A stretch of DNA of 64,000 nucleotides, taken from assembly GCF_004168365.1 (NCBI RefSeq), contig NZ_CP035704.1:2790001-2854000 (forward strand). The letters run 5' to 3'. Positions 52,576 to 61,585 of this stretch are shown here, one piece after another. The notes beneath the pieces are model-generated. The model worked only from the letters and a program-made list of their open reading frames with translations, did no database searches and was not told the DNA's origin. Every line of letters starts with the position of its first letter. Within the stretch, counting starts at the first letter, position 1. Origin of the DNA: Pseudolysobacter antarcticus. GTDB taxonomy: Bacteria; Pseudomonadota; Gammaproteobacteria; Xanthomonadales; Rhodanobacteraceae. The translations under genes and the position numbers were made by a program.

Positions 52576-53204
52576 ATGACTTTTTCATACCGCATTTTCT
52601 TGATCGCCGTTGTTTTTTTCGTGGCTCTTGGCAGCGCCTGCAGCCGCGATACCTCATCCGCGACCTCCTCACCGGCAACCGGCGCACCAGCGGCAACAGC
52701 AACGCCAGCCACAACAAAACCGGCAGGCAAAGCCGATGCCAAGGCAATGGTCGCAGCGGCTGCGCAGAACAAGCCTGACAGCGAAGGTTATCGCGAGCTC
52801 GACTGGCTGGAAATGATGCCCGATGGCGATCTCGAAGCCTTGAAAAATCCGCCGCCGGTGAATCACGACGGCTCGATGCGTGCGCAACAAAGCGGCTCGA
52901 CCAAGACCGTGCCGATACTCAACGGGCAGAAGGTCAAGCTGCCCGGTTATGTCGTTCCGGTCGAGACCAACGACAGCGGCGAAATGACCGAATTTTCTTC
53001 GTGCCGTATTTCGGCGCATGTATCCACGTACCGCCGCCACCGCCGAATCAGATCCTGTACGTGCGCCTGAAAAAAGGCGTGAAGCAACCCGAAATCTGGG
53101 ATCCGTACTGGGTCAAGGGCATTCTCAAGATCGAGCAGTTCGCCAACGACACCGCGGCGACGGCATATACGATGGATGCGGATGTGTTGATGCCTTATCA
53201 GTAA
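52576..53204 (+). pseudogene. DUF3299 lipoprotein-like protein (PA4066-like), single-base frameshift
   Basis: Frame one (from 52576) gives a signal with a lipobox-like VALGSAC, an Ala/Thr/Pro linker, then the DUF3299 start (YRELDWLEMMPDGDLEAL; VKLPGYVVPVETNDSGEMTE). At 52993-52996 the T run has four T; one more would yield EFFFVPYFGACIHVPPPPPN and continue in the frame that ends at 53204 (QILYVRLKKG, ADVLMPYQ). Together they make a ~209-residue normal family member. The 13-base gap to the permease shows operon membership. A homopolymer miscall is as likely as a true mutation. Confidence 0.82.
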
Positions 53205-53330
53205 ATCGGGCAGCGAATTCAAAGGGGTGCGGTTATCTTTGCAGCACGCCAGAGCTTCAACGCATCGCCGCCATAATCAGGTCATGACAGCGCCACGCCA
53301 AGCACTCGATTTGCGACTAAACTGTTTCGC

Positions 53331-54587
53331 ATGAACACCCATACAAAGATCATCAATGTGTTCGCCGCGCTGGCGCTCGGCACGCTGTGCGCTTTCAGCC
53401 ACGCTACATCCGCGCAGGATTGGCAAGGCGAATGGGGACAATGGTCGTCGCCCGACAACGGCGTGAATTTGTATGGCGGCAGTATTTCGATTTTCGCGTG
53501 CTCGCAGGAAACTTCGACTTGCCGCATGCGCCTGAATGCAGAATCGGCAAAAACGCGGTGTGAGTATTATTTCTCCGGCGATTCCCACCACGATATCGAG
53601 ATGACCTGGTCGACGGATGATTCCGCAACAACGCAATTAACAGACGCAAAAGGCCAAACAAAGCAGTGTCGCGTCGATTTGAAACTCGAAAACATCGCCG
53701 GCAAACGGCAAATCCATGCCGAATCACGTGGTCCGCAATGCGATTATTTTTGCACTGACGGCGCGGTGATTCCGCAGACTTATGTTTTCCATCGTGCCCA
53801 GCCCTATCTGTGGCATTCGACGCCAATATGCTTCGCAGATGATCGCGACTCGCGCCAGGCATGGTGTGACGATGCGAACATACAGGCACTGGAGCAGCGC
53901 CTGTATGACCTCGGCAGCAAATACGACGCGCTGAAACACGATGATGCGCTTTACCAAAAACAATTTGTAGTACGCGAAGCCGCGCTAAAAACCTGCAATG
54001 GCGCCAAGGATACTTCAGACTGTCTGCTGCACGCTTATACCAGCGATGTCAGCGACTTTGAACATGCCGTTGCGATGGCGCAGACCGAACGCGACAAGGC
54101 CGAAAAGCTGCTTGCGCAGAAAGGCGATGCCACACAGGCATCGAAGTTGATAACACAGATCGATGGCGTTTATAAAAAACAATTTGCGAACGGCAATGTC
54201 GATGGTGAGCATTACACTTCTGAAGACATTCTGGAAATCGTTCGAGTTGCCGAAGATGCCGTGTATTTCCGCGCCAGCCTCGCATTTTTCAACGGCCACA
54301 GCTGCGGTCAACACGGCATCGCGCGATTCAGTCAGGCCGGCGTATTCGTGTTCAACGATACGCAAAAATTCGCTAACGATGCGGTCTGCCGGTTGCAATT
54401 CGAAGTCAGCGACAAGGCGATCACGATCAAGGACCCCGATGGTTTGTGCCGCAATTATTGCGGTGCGCGCGGCTCCTTCAACGGCGAGACGTTTCTGCGC
54501 AGCGCGCGGCGGACGATTCGTTACATGACGATACTCAAGAATTCCGAGCAGTATAAAGAAGCGCTGGGGACGCTCGATAATCCATGA
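53331..54587 (+). CDS. Exported Cys-rich hypothetical protein with two related domains
   Basis: A 418-residue protein with a signal peptide (LALGTLCAFSHATSA). The N-terminal (29-165) and C-terminal (305-400) parts look like distant repeats. Each has C-R-[VL] followed by a strand, then a Cys-x2-[FY]-Cys-Gly/Thr motif (CDYFCTDGAVI and CRNYCGARGSF). Between them is a helical segment with paired Cys (LKTCNGAKDTSDCLLHAY) similar to the LprI/DUF1311 lysozyme-inhibitor-like pattern. No enzyme motif is seen. Disulphides are expected in the periplasm. Function unknown. Confidence 0.65.
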   Translation: MNTHTKIINVFAALALGTLCAFSHATSAQDWQGEWGQWSSPDNGVNLYGGSISIFACSQETSTCRMRLNAESAKTRCEYYFSGDSHHDIEMTWSTDDSATTQLTDAKGQTKQCRVDLKLENIAGKRQIHAESRGPQCDYFCTDGAVIPQTYVFHRAQPYLWHSTPICFADDRDSRQAWCDDANIQALEQRLYDLGSKYDALKHDDALYQKQFVVREAALKTCNGAKDTSDCLLHAYTSDVSDFEHAVAMAQTERDKAEKLLAQKGDATQASKLITQIDGVYKKQFANGNVDGEHYTSEDILEIVRVAEDAVYFRASLAFFNGHSCGQHGIARFSQAGVFVFNDTQKFANDAVCRLQFEVSDKAITIKDPDGLCRNYCGARGSFNGETFLRSARRTIRYMTILKNSEQYKEALGTLDNP

Positions 54588-54680
54588 TGTTTCGCGCAAA
54601 TCAATCCGAAAAAAAGCGCCTATCCCGCAGCGGAGATGACGCAAACTATTTCTTGTCGATGACGATACCCAGAGATTCCG

Positions 54681-55721
54681 ATGCACGATCTGAAAGCGCT
54701 GTTGCGCATAAAGTTACCGATCATCCAGGCGCCTATGGCTGGCGTACAAGGCAGCCGACTGGCAATAGCCGTGTCGAACGCTGGCGGCCTCGGATCACTA
54801 CCTTGCGCGATGCTGAGTACAGCATCGTTACGCAACGAACTGACTGCGATCAAAGCTGCGACCGACAAACCGTTCAACGTGAATTTTTTCTGCCACACCC
54901 CACCGTTGGCGAATGCAGAACGCGAATCGGCCTGGCGCAAAATCCTCGCGCCGTATTACCGCGAATTCGGATTGAGTAGCGACGATATTTCCGCGTCATC
55001 ACCACGTCTACCTTTCAGCAACGAAGCCGCCGATCTGCTCGAAGAATTCCGGCCCGAGGTGGTGAGTTTTCATTTCGGCTTGCCGTCCGCCGAACTGCTC
55101 GCACGCGTGCGTGGCTGGGGCGCAAAAATCCTGTCGTCGGCTACCACGATTGAAGAAGCCGCCTGGCTTGAGCGGCATGGTGTCGATGCGATCATCGCGC
55201 AAGGTCTTGAGGCTGGTGGACATCGCGGCATGTTTCTCACGCAAGATCTGGATTCGCAAATCGGCATATTCGCGTTGCTGCCGCAGATCGTGCGGGCCGT
55301 GAATATTCCAGTGATTGCGACGGGCGGCATCGTCGATGCAAACGACGTTGCCGCGGCACTGCGACTCGGCGCCGCGGGCGTGCAAGTCGGCACGGCGTAT
55401 CTGCTTTGCGCCGAAGCCGATACCAGCGCCGTACATCGTGCCGCGTTGAAAAGCGATAGCGCACGGCATACCGCGCTGACCAATATTTTTACCGGACGCC
55501 CCGCGCGCGGAATCGCCAATCGCCTCATGCGCGAGCTTGGTCCCATCGATGAAAAGACGCCGGAATTTCCACTCGCCGCAACCGCCCTCGCACCGCTTCG
55601 CGCCAAGGCAGAAAGTCTGGGCGGCGGCGATTTCTCGCCACTCTGGGCCGGTCAGAATGCAAGCCGTTGTCGCGAGATTTCTGCAGCCGAACTCACTCGC
55701 GAACTGGCACAAGGTTTATAG
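54681..55721 (+). CDS. Nitronate monooxygenase-family flavoprotein
   Basis: A 346-residue TIM-barrel FMN enzyme of the NMO/2-nitropropane dioxygenase family. Typical parts are LPIIQAPMAGVQGSRLAIAV near the N-terminus, SNAGGLGSLPCAML, GVDAIIAQGLEAGGHRGMF (about 170-190, with the catalytic-type His) and VIATGGIVDANDVAAALRLG plus GAAGVQVGTAYLLCAEA (phosphate binding). It oxidises alkyl nitronates such as propionate-3-nitronate, a detoxification role, using O2. The ATG at 54681 was chosen because the barrel starts immediately. Confidence 0.93.
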   Translation: MHDLKALLRIKLPIIQAPMAGVQGSRLAIAVSNAGGLGSLPCAMLSTASLRNELTAIKAATDKPFNVNFFCHTPPLANAERESAWRKILAPYYREFGLSSDDISASSPRLPFSNEAADLLEEFRPEVVSFHFGLPSAELLARVRGWGAKILSSATTIEEAAWLERHGVDAIIAQGLEAGGHRGMFLTQDLDSQIGIFALLPQIVRAVNIPVIATGGIVDANDVAAALRLGAAGVQVGTAYLLCAEADTSAVHRAALKSDSARHTALTNIFTGRPARGIANRLMRELGPIDEKTPEFPLAATALAPLRAKAESLGGGDFSPLWAGQNASRCREISAAELTRELAQGL

Positions 55722-55761
55722 TCGCAAGCCGAATCTTGCAGAGGATGCGCGGCGTAGGGGT

Positions 55762-55869
55762 GCCAGCCAGAGTTTCCGCGATTGCATCAACCGCCTGCGC
55801 ATCGAAGCCGTCAATGGGCTACTGCGGCATTCCTGCGACCAAGCGCTTGCAGCGCATGTTGAGTTTTAA
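55762..55869 (+). pseudogene. Possible AraC-type helix-turn-helix fragment
   Basis: In one frame, ASQSFRDCINRLRIEAVNGL then LRHSCDQALAAHVEF resembles the start of the second helix-turn-helix of AraC regulators (typically NFSDYINRYRVEEAKRLLLD...). It is only 35 codons, without a start, and lies in the 349-base gap between two genes. It is likely a relic, if real. The rest of the gap shows no gene. Confidence 0.35.
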
Positions 55870-56070
55870 TCAAGCCTGCATTGGAAACATCTCGCTGCCG
55901 CGGGCCGCCCGATCGTTCTATGCTGCGCTGTCGCCCGGGTGTTTTCACATGACCTTTGGGCGAAAGACAGGCGTTGCAGACTTTGTTCTAATCGACGCCA
56001 GTTCACGGCAAGCCCCCAATAGCAAATCGGCGGCGCCGGCTTATCGAATTTATCTACAGGAAATCCCGAC

Positions 56071-57858
56071 ATGATGCGTAACCTGATTTTCGCAACGACC
56101 CTGGTTTTGGCCGCGTCCAGCGTGTATGCCGCCGGCAACGATCCACTCAGCACTGTCGCCGAGCGTTCGGGATTTCTCAAGACCGGTCGTTACGATGAAG
56201 TCATCGAGTTGTGCAACGCTTTCCAGAATGCCTATCCGAAACAGGTGCGCTGCATCGAGTTCGGTCGCACGCCCGAAGGTGGGCCCATGAAAGCGCTGGT
56301 CGTCACGCGCACCGGTGCGCTCACGGCAGAAGAAGCGCGCAGTCGCGACCTGCCCGTGCTGCTGATTCAGGGCGGCATCCACGCTGGCGAAATCGACGGC
56401 AAGGACGCGGGTTTTCTCACCATGCGCGAGATCCTCGACAACAAATCGGCGAAAGGTGCGTTAGACAACGTGCTCGACAAACAGGTGATCATTTTCGTGC
56501 CGGTGTTCAATGTCGATGGCCACGAAAGATTCGGTCGCTGGAACCGTCCGAACCAACGCGGCCCCGAGGAAATGGGCTGGCGCACGACCGCGCAGAATCT
56601 CAATCTGAATCGTGACTACGTGAAAGCCGACGCGCCAGAAATGCAGGCGATGCTGCGTCTGGTCAACGCCTGGGATCCGCTCGCTTACATCGATCTGCAC
56701 GTGACCGACGGCGCCAAGTTCGAGCACGATGTTTCGATCCAGGTCGAACCCGCGCATGCCGGTGATGCCGAGCTGCAGAAGGCCGGTATCGTACTGCGTG
56801 ATGCGGTGATCGCCGACGTCGCCAAAAAAGGCTCGTTGCCGCTGCCGTATTATCCGTCGTTCATCGCCAACGACGATCCAAGCTCGGGCTTTGAAGACAG
56901 CGTGCCGCCGCCGCGTTTTTCCGACGGTTATTTTTTGCTGCGCAATCGTTTCGGCATGCTGGTCGAGACGCATTCGTGGAAGAACTACAAGACCCGCGTC
57001 GGCATCACCCACAACACGCTCGTCGCGGTGATCGGCCAGATCGCCGCGCACGGCGCCGACTGGTTGAAGGCCGCACGTGCCGCCGATACGCGCGCTGAAA
57101 AACTCGCCGGACAAACCGTTCCACTCGACTACAAGGCCAGCGCCAAGACGCGCATTGTCGACTTCCGCGGTTACGCTTACACACGCACGATGTCAGATGT
57201 TTCCGGTGCGTTGATGACGCACTACGATGAAAAAAAACCACAGATTTGGAAGCTGCCGCTGCACGACGATATTCAGCCGATCGTGAGTATCGCCGCGCCA
57301 CAATCGGGTTATCTGGTTCCGGTCGCTTTCGCGAGCGCGGTGGCGTTGAAACTGCAGCAACACGGCATAGAGTTTCGCGTCGTCAATGCGCCGCAAGCAA
57401 AGGTCGAGGTCGAAGCCTTCCGCGCGAGCAAGGCGAATTTTTCAGCGCAATCGTTCGAAGGCCATCAAACACTGACGGTGCAAGGCGCATGGAAAACCGA
57501 ATCGCGCGACCTCGCTGCCGGCGCATTATTCGTACCGATCGCTCAGGCCAAATCTCGTCTGGTGATGGAGTTGCTCGAACCGCAAGCGCCCGATTCGCTG
57601 GCCGCATGGGGTGAGTTCAACAACGCGTTCGAGCAAAAGGAATACATGGAGGAATACGTCGCCGAAGACGTCGCGCGCGAACAGCTTGCTGCGAATCCAG
57701 CGCTGGCCGCCGAGTTCAAGAAAAAACTGGCCGACGACGCGGATTTTGCCAAGAACCCGCAAGCGCGCCTGCAGTTTTTTGCGAAGCGACATTCATCGTG
57801 GGATGAGCGCCTGAATCTGTATCCGGTGCTACGCACAGCTGTGGCGCCGGAACGTTAA
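56071..57858 (+). CDS. Exported M14-family metallocarboxypeptidase-like protein
   Basis: A 595-residue protein with a signal peptide ending near VYA (20). The M14 catalytic domain covers about 40-330. Zinc ligands are H104-x2-E107 (IQGGIHAGEIDG) and the later His in YIDLHVTDG (about 211); the catalytic Glu is probably in RFGMLVETHSW. Residues 380-595 form a separate C-terminal domain. It belongs to the long periplasmic M14 peptidases; substrate unknown. AGGAA lies 8 bases before the ATG. Confidence 0.88.
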   Translation: MMRNLIFATTLVLAASSVYAAGNDPLSTVAERSGFLKTGRYDEVIELCNAFQNAYPKQVRCIEFGRTPEGGPMKALVVTRTGALTAEEARSRDLPVLLIQGGIHAGEIDGKDAGFLTMREILDNKSAKGALDNVLDKQVIIFVPVFNVDGHERFGRWNRPNQRGPEEMGWRTTAQNLNLNRDYVKADAPEMQAMLRLVNAWDPLAYIDLHVTDGAKFEHDVSIQVEPAHAGDAELQKAGIVLRDAVIADVAKKGSLPLPYYPSFIANDDPSSGFEDSVPPPRFSDGYFLLRNRFGMLVETHSWKNYKTRVGITHNTLVAVIGQIAAHGADWLKAARAADTRAEKLAGQTVPLDYKASAKTRIVDFRGYAYTRTMSDVSGALMTHYDEKKPQIWKLPLHDDIQPIVSIAAPQSGYLVPVAFASAVALKLQQHGIEFRVVNAPQAKVEVEAFRASKANFSAQSFEGHQTLTVQGAWKTESRDLAAGALFVPIAQAKSRLVMELLEPQAPDSLAAWGEFNNAFEQKEYMEEYVAEDVAREQLAANPALAAEFKKKLADDADFAKNPQARLQFFAKRHSSWDERLNLYPVLRTAVAPER

Positions 57859-58088
57859 TTTGCTTCATCTTTCCCCGCCGCTCGCTGTGCAGGACAACAA
57901 TCACGATTCATCGAGCGTCGACCCATGACTCTTGGTCAATGGTAAAGCACATATTATCTTCCAATAGTCATGCATCGTCGGCAGAATGCGCCCAATCGTA
58001 GGCGCAATTGTTTCGACACAACTGCCGAAATCCACAAGTCACCACTGGGAATCCCGAGCCATCTCGGGAGCGTATCAAGGAGTAGTTC

Positions 58089-60845
58089 ATGCACGGCAAA
58101 AAAGAATTCTTCGTGTCCTATAGAACTTCGCGGCGTTTGCGTGCGACAACTTTGCTGCTAGGGCTTTGCTTGAGCGTTTGCGCTTCAGCAGATACCACAA
58201 CAGTGGCGATTTCTGCTGCGAGCAAAGGCAGCAGCAGTGTGCCGGTAAATATCAATTTCCCGGTGACACGCAGTGGCGATACCAGCTACGACACGATACT
58301 TAACTATCATACTGTCGACAGCACCGCGTTTACGGGTATCGACTATTACGTCAACTACGGCACTCTGCTGATTCCGGCCGGATCCGCAAGCGCAAATATT
58401 CCCATACTGCTCGCCGCCGATGCATCCGCCGACCCCGACAAGAATTTTCAGCTCGTGCTGGATAGTGTGACGGGCATTGGCGCTACGCCCAGTTTTTCCA
58501 CACAGCAGATTTTCGCCACCGGCGCCGCTCCCGGCGGGCTCGCTATTGCCGACATCAATGGCGATGGCGCGCCGGACATGATCGTTGCAAATGCCTCCGA
58601 CAATACCGTGTCGGTATTTTTGAATATCACGCCACCGGGCGTGAGCATGACCAACTATGCGCCAGCACAGACATTCAGCGTCGGATCAAACCCGGTTGCA
58701 GTGACGGTTGCAGATGTCAACGGCGGCGGCAAGCCTGATCTCATCGTTGCCAACTCCGGCGATAACACGATTTCCGTGCTGCTCAACACGACCGTCATAG
58801 CACCGTTCCCGTTGTCCGCCAGTTTCGCCACTCAACAAATCTTCGCCACAGGCGCACACCCGAGCAGCGTAATAACTGCTGACATCAACGGCGACGGCAA
58901 GCTTGACCTGATCGTCACCAACACTCTGGCCGATAGCGTCTCGGTATTGCTCAACAACACGATAGTACCGGGCATATCGCCACTGAGCTTCAGTTTACAA
59001 ACGCCCTTTGCGACCCAGTCGCACCCCGTTTCAGTCGCCGCTACCGATATGAACGGCGACGGCAAGGTCGACTTGATTGTGACCAACCATGATGCGAATA
59101 CCGTCTCGGTGCTGTTCAGCGCCACGATAACGGGTGCATCTGCGCCAAGTTTTTCGACACAACAATCATTGTTTACCTCAACCGGACCTGCTTCGGTGAT
59201 TACTGCGGACATCAACGGCGATGGTCGGCCTGACCTGATAATCACCACCGACGACAGCATCAATCCCGCCGTCTGCGTTCTGCTGAATACGACTGTAGCG
59301 AATGCGCCCGTTCCGAGTTTTGCAATGCCACAAATGTTTTTCCCGGGCTTCGGCCCTGTTTCAGTGGTCGCTGCCGACCTCAATGGCGACGGAAAACTTG
59401 ACCTCGCGGTGGCAGCCAAAGGCAGCGGACTCGCGCTGGGCGAAGTCGACATACTGCTCAATCAAACCCCCGCCGGGGCGAGCCAGACACGCTTCAGCAC
59501 ATTGCCGCTTTTCAACCCTGCCGGATCGCAGGCGAACACGTTGAAAATTTCCGACATGAATCGCGATGGCAAACTGGATCTCATTGTCACCAACACTGGC
59601 GACAATACGGTTTCGGTATTGCTCAATACCACGGCAGCGACAAGCGCGTTGCCGGGCTTCTCCACCCGCCAATCTTTCGCTGCCGGCACAGGCCCCACAT
59701 CCGTCGCCGCAGCTGATCTGAACATGGATGGCAAACTTGATCTGATCATGCCCAATTACGACGACAACACTTTTTCTGTACTGCTAAACGCAACAATGTC
59801 AGCTGACAGCTTGGAAAGCTTTACTCAGCGACAAACATTTGCCACGGACGCAAGGCCATACGTTGTCGCAATTGCCGATATCAACGGTGACGGGATACCG
59901 GACGTCATCACCGCGAATCAAGATAGCGATACCATCTGCGTATTTCTCAACACCACTACGCCCGGCGCGACTCAAATAACGTTTTCCCCGCGGCAGGCGT
60001 TCAGCACGGGAGCGCAGCCATCGGATGTCATTAGTGCTGATGTGAACGGGGATGGTAGACCTGACTTGATTGTCACAAACTTCGCTGCAGGCTCCGTTTC
60101 CGTGTTGCTTAATACCACACCACCCGGTGCATCGTCGTCGAGCTTTTCCACTCTGCAGAGTTTTTCTGTGGGACTACATGGCATCGAAAGTGTCGCCATC
60201 GACATCAATGGCGATGGTCGGCCGGATTTGGCTACCGTAAACGCCATAGACAATACCGTATCGGTGCTAGTCAATGTCACACCGCCAGGCGCCGCAACGG
60301 CGAGTTTCGCAAGCCAGCAGACTTTCGCAACCGAACTGGCACCCCAATCTATCGTTGCCGCCGATGTAAATGGGGACGGCAAACTGGATCTGATCATTGC
60401 AAATACCCTGAGCAACAGTGTTTCAGTGTTGCTCAACACCACAGAGCAGGCCTCGGCGGTAGCCAGTTTCAGTGCACAGCACTCCTTCCCCACAGGCGCA
60501 CACCCTTTCTCGGTCGCTTACGCGGATATTGACGGCGATGGCAAACCCGACATCATCGTCGCGAGCTACAAGGACAGTACGGTCTCGGTACTACGCAACA
60601 CGACAATGCCAGGGGCAGCGACGCCAAACTTCGCAACACAACAGACCTTCGCCACCGGCGGCTATCCCTTTTGGGTAACTGCCACCGACCTCAATGGCGA
60701 CGGCAAGCCAGATCTGATCGTTGCGGACACGGGTATAAGTGCTGTATCGATATTACTCAACACCCAATACAACAGTCTGATCAGCGGCAGTCCCGCAACA
60801 GGAACGATAGTGCACGATCTGCTTTTCGCCAGTGGATTCCAATGA
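58089..60845 (+). CDS. Exported Calx-beta/FG-GAP (VCBS) repeat protein with LFASGFQ C-terminus
   Basis: A 918-residue protein with a signal peptide (LLGLCLSVCASA). A Calx-beta-like domain covers about 38-130. Then about a dozen FG-GAP/VCBS-type repeats of roughly 50-60 residues follow, each with ADINGDGKLDLIVTN-like calcium loops (D-x-N-x-D-G-x-x-D) and VSVLLNTT. They probably fold as a beta-propeller-like, calcium-binding surface protein. It ends HDLLFASGFQ, matching the Phe-x-x-Gly-Phe-acid ends of other exported proteins here. AAGGAG lies 7 bases before the ATG. Confidence 0.9.
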   Translation: MHGKKEFFVSYRTSRRLRATTLLLGLCLSVCASADTTTVAISAASKGSSSVPVNINFPVTRSGDTSYDTILNYHTVDSTAFTGIDYYVNYGTLLIPAGSASANIPILLAADASADPDKNFQLVLDSVTGIGATPSFSTQQIFATGAAPGGLAIADINGDGAPDMIVANASDNTVSVFLNITPPGVSMTNYAPAQTFSVGSNPVAVTVADVNGGGKPDLIVANSGDNTISVLLNTTVIAPFPLSASFATQQIFATGAHPSSVITADINGDGKLDLIVTNTLADSVSVLLNNTIVPGISPLSFSLQTPFATQSHPVSVAATDMNGDGKVDLIVTNHDANTVSVLFSATITGASAPSFSTQQSLFTSTGPASVITADINGDGRPDLIITTDDSINPAVCVLLNTTVANAPVPSFAMPQMFFPGFGPVSVVAADLNGDGKLDLAVAAKGSGLALGEVDILLNQTPAGASQTRFSTLPLFNPAGSQANTLKISDMNRDGKLDLIVTNTGDNTVSVLLNTTAATSALPGFSTRQSFAAGTGPTSVAAADLNMDGKLDLIMPNYDDNTFSVLLNATMSADSLESFTQRQTFATDARPYVVAIADINGDGIPDVITANQDSDTICVFLNTTTPGATQITFSPRQAFSTGAQPSDVISADVNGDGRPDLIVTNFAAGSVSVLLNTTPPGASSSSFSTLQSFSVGLHGIESVAIDINGDGRPDLATVNAIDNTVSVLVNVTPPGAATASFASQQTFATELAPQSIVAADVNGDGKLDLIIANTLSNSVSVLLNTTEQASAVASFSAQHSFPTGAHPFSVAYADIDGDGKPDIIVASYKDSTVSVLRNTTMPGAATPNFATQQTFATGGYPFWVTATDLNGDGKPDLIVADTGISAVSILLNTQYNSLISGSPATGTIVHDLLFASGFQ

Positions 60846-61018
60846 TCGAACGCTAGCGTCACTGTAATTTTTCTTGAGCCCACTTCCTTCGTGGGATGAT
60901 CGTCTCAATCTGCATCCGGCACTACGCGCAACGTGGGGCAATAAGCATTGCTAGCTTCACTTGGCGCTGTGCGGATGCAGTGCGCGTCGAGGAAGCATCG
61001 CCCCACTGATTCAAAAAC
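60846..61018. other. Intergenic, no feature seen
   Basis: A 173-base gap between the convergent FG-GAP gene and the broken lipoprotein gene. The phrase TTCGTGGGATGA near 60888 echoes bases near the end of the M14 gene (TCATCGTGGGATGAGCGCCTGAAT at 57792-), and CGTCTCAATCTGCATCCGGC continues the likeness. It may be a small duplicated scrap of that gene's 3' end. Confidence 0.4.
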
Positions 61019-61585
61019 CTACCGCACTTTCACGACGCCTTTGCCGTCTATTTGCTGGAAGGAGAATGCGTAGTCTTGATGGAACGGAAGCGGGATCGCC
61101 TCGCCCTCATACGTCGTGGTGCTGCCGTATGCGATCACGCTCGTATGGCCTGGCCCGTCAGTCACTTTGACCAGTAGGTAGAATTTCCACTTCGTCACTG
61201 CCAACTATATTGCCGCAAAGTATGCTCGTTGAATCTCTTGAAGCTGCTCCAGAGCTAGGACTTGAGTTACGTGTCCTTCTTCGTCAACTATGAGGCGAAT
61301 GCGCATGGTGGTTGGTGGAAGGTGCTGAGGCAAAAGTACCCATGGATAAATGCGTTCGGGATTGTCCAGCAATGGCGACGGCCGTTCGTAATGAACACCC
61401 GGCAAAGACGCATAACGATCTGAAGCAGATGCCACGATGGATACCTACGATACATGTCCAGAACGATTCAAGCTGGCAGCGTCAATTTTTTCCGTTTGAC
61501 GCGTTGCCGAGACACACCCTGCGAGAAAAATCGACATGCCCATAGAGCCGATAAAAATGTTCGCGGTGCTATCAGAATGTGACAT
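61019..61585 (-). pseudogene. TonB-domain-like lipoprotein gene interrupted by two in-frame TAG codons
   Basis: One frame runs for 189 codons from an ATG at 61585 (GGAG 6 bases upstream). A lipoprotein signal ends FLAGC, with a TAG at 61445-61447, then LLDNPERIYPWVLLPQHLPP and MRIRLIVDEEGHVTQVLALE. A second TAG lies at 61205-61207, then AVTKWKFYLLVKVTDGPG and PLPFHQDYAFSFQQIDGKG to a final TAG at 61019. The pieces join into a sensible TonB C-terminal-like fold. C-to-T changes of CAG would create both stops. Decay is the simplest reading; amber readthrough cannot be excluded. Confidence 0.65.

Noticed and set aside
54584-54979. A 131-codon open frame overlapping the nitronate monooxygenase start
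   Set aside because: It overlaps the conserved TIM-barrel coding sequence in another frame and has no independent support.
58490-60770. Regular DNA-level repeats considered as CRISPR or minisatellite
   Set aside because: The periodicity of roughly 150-180 bases comes from protein FG-GAP repeats within one open frame; units are diverged and no short identical repeats with unique spacers occur.
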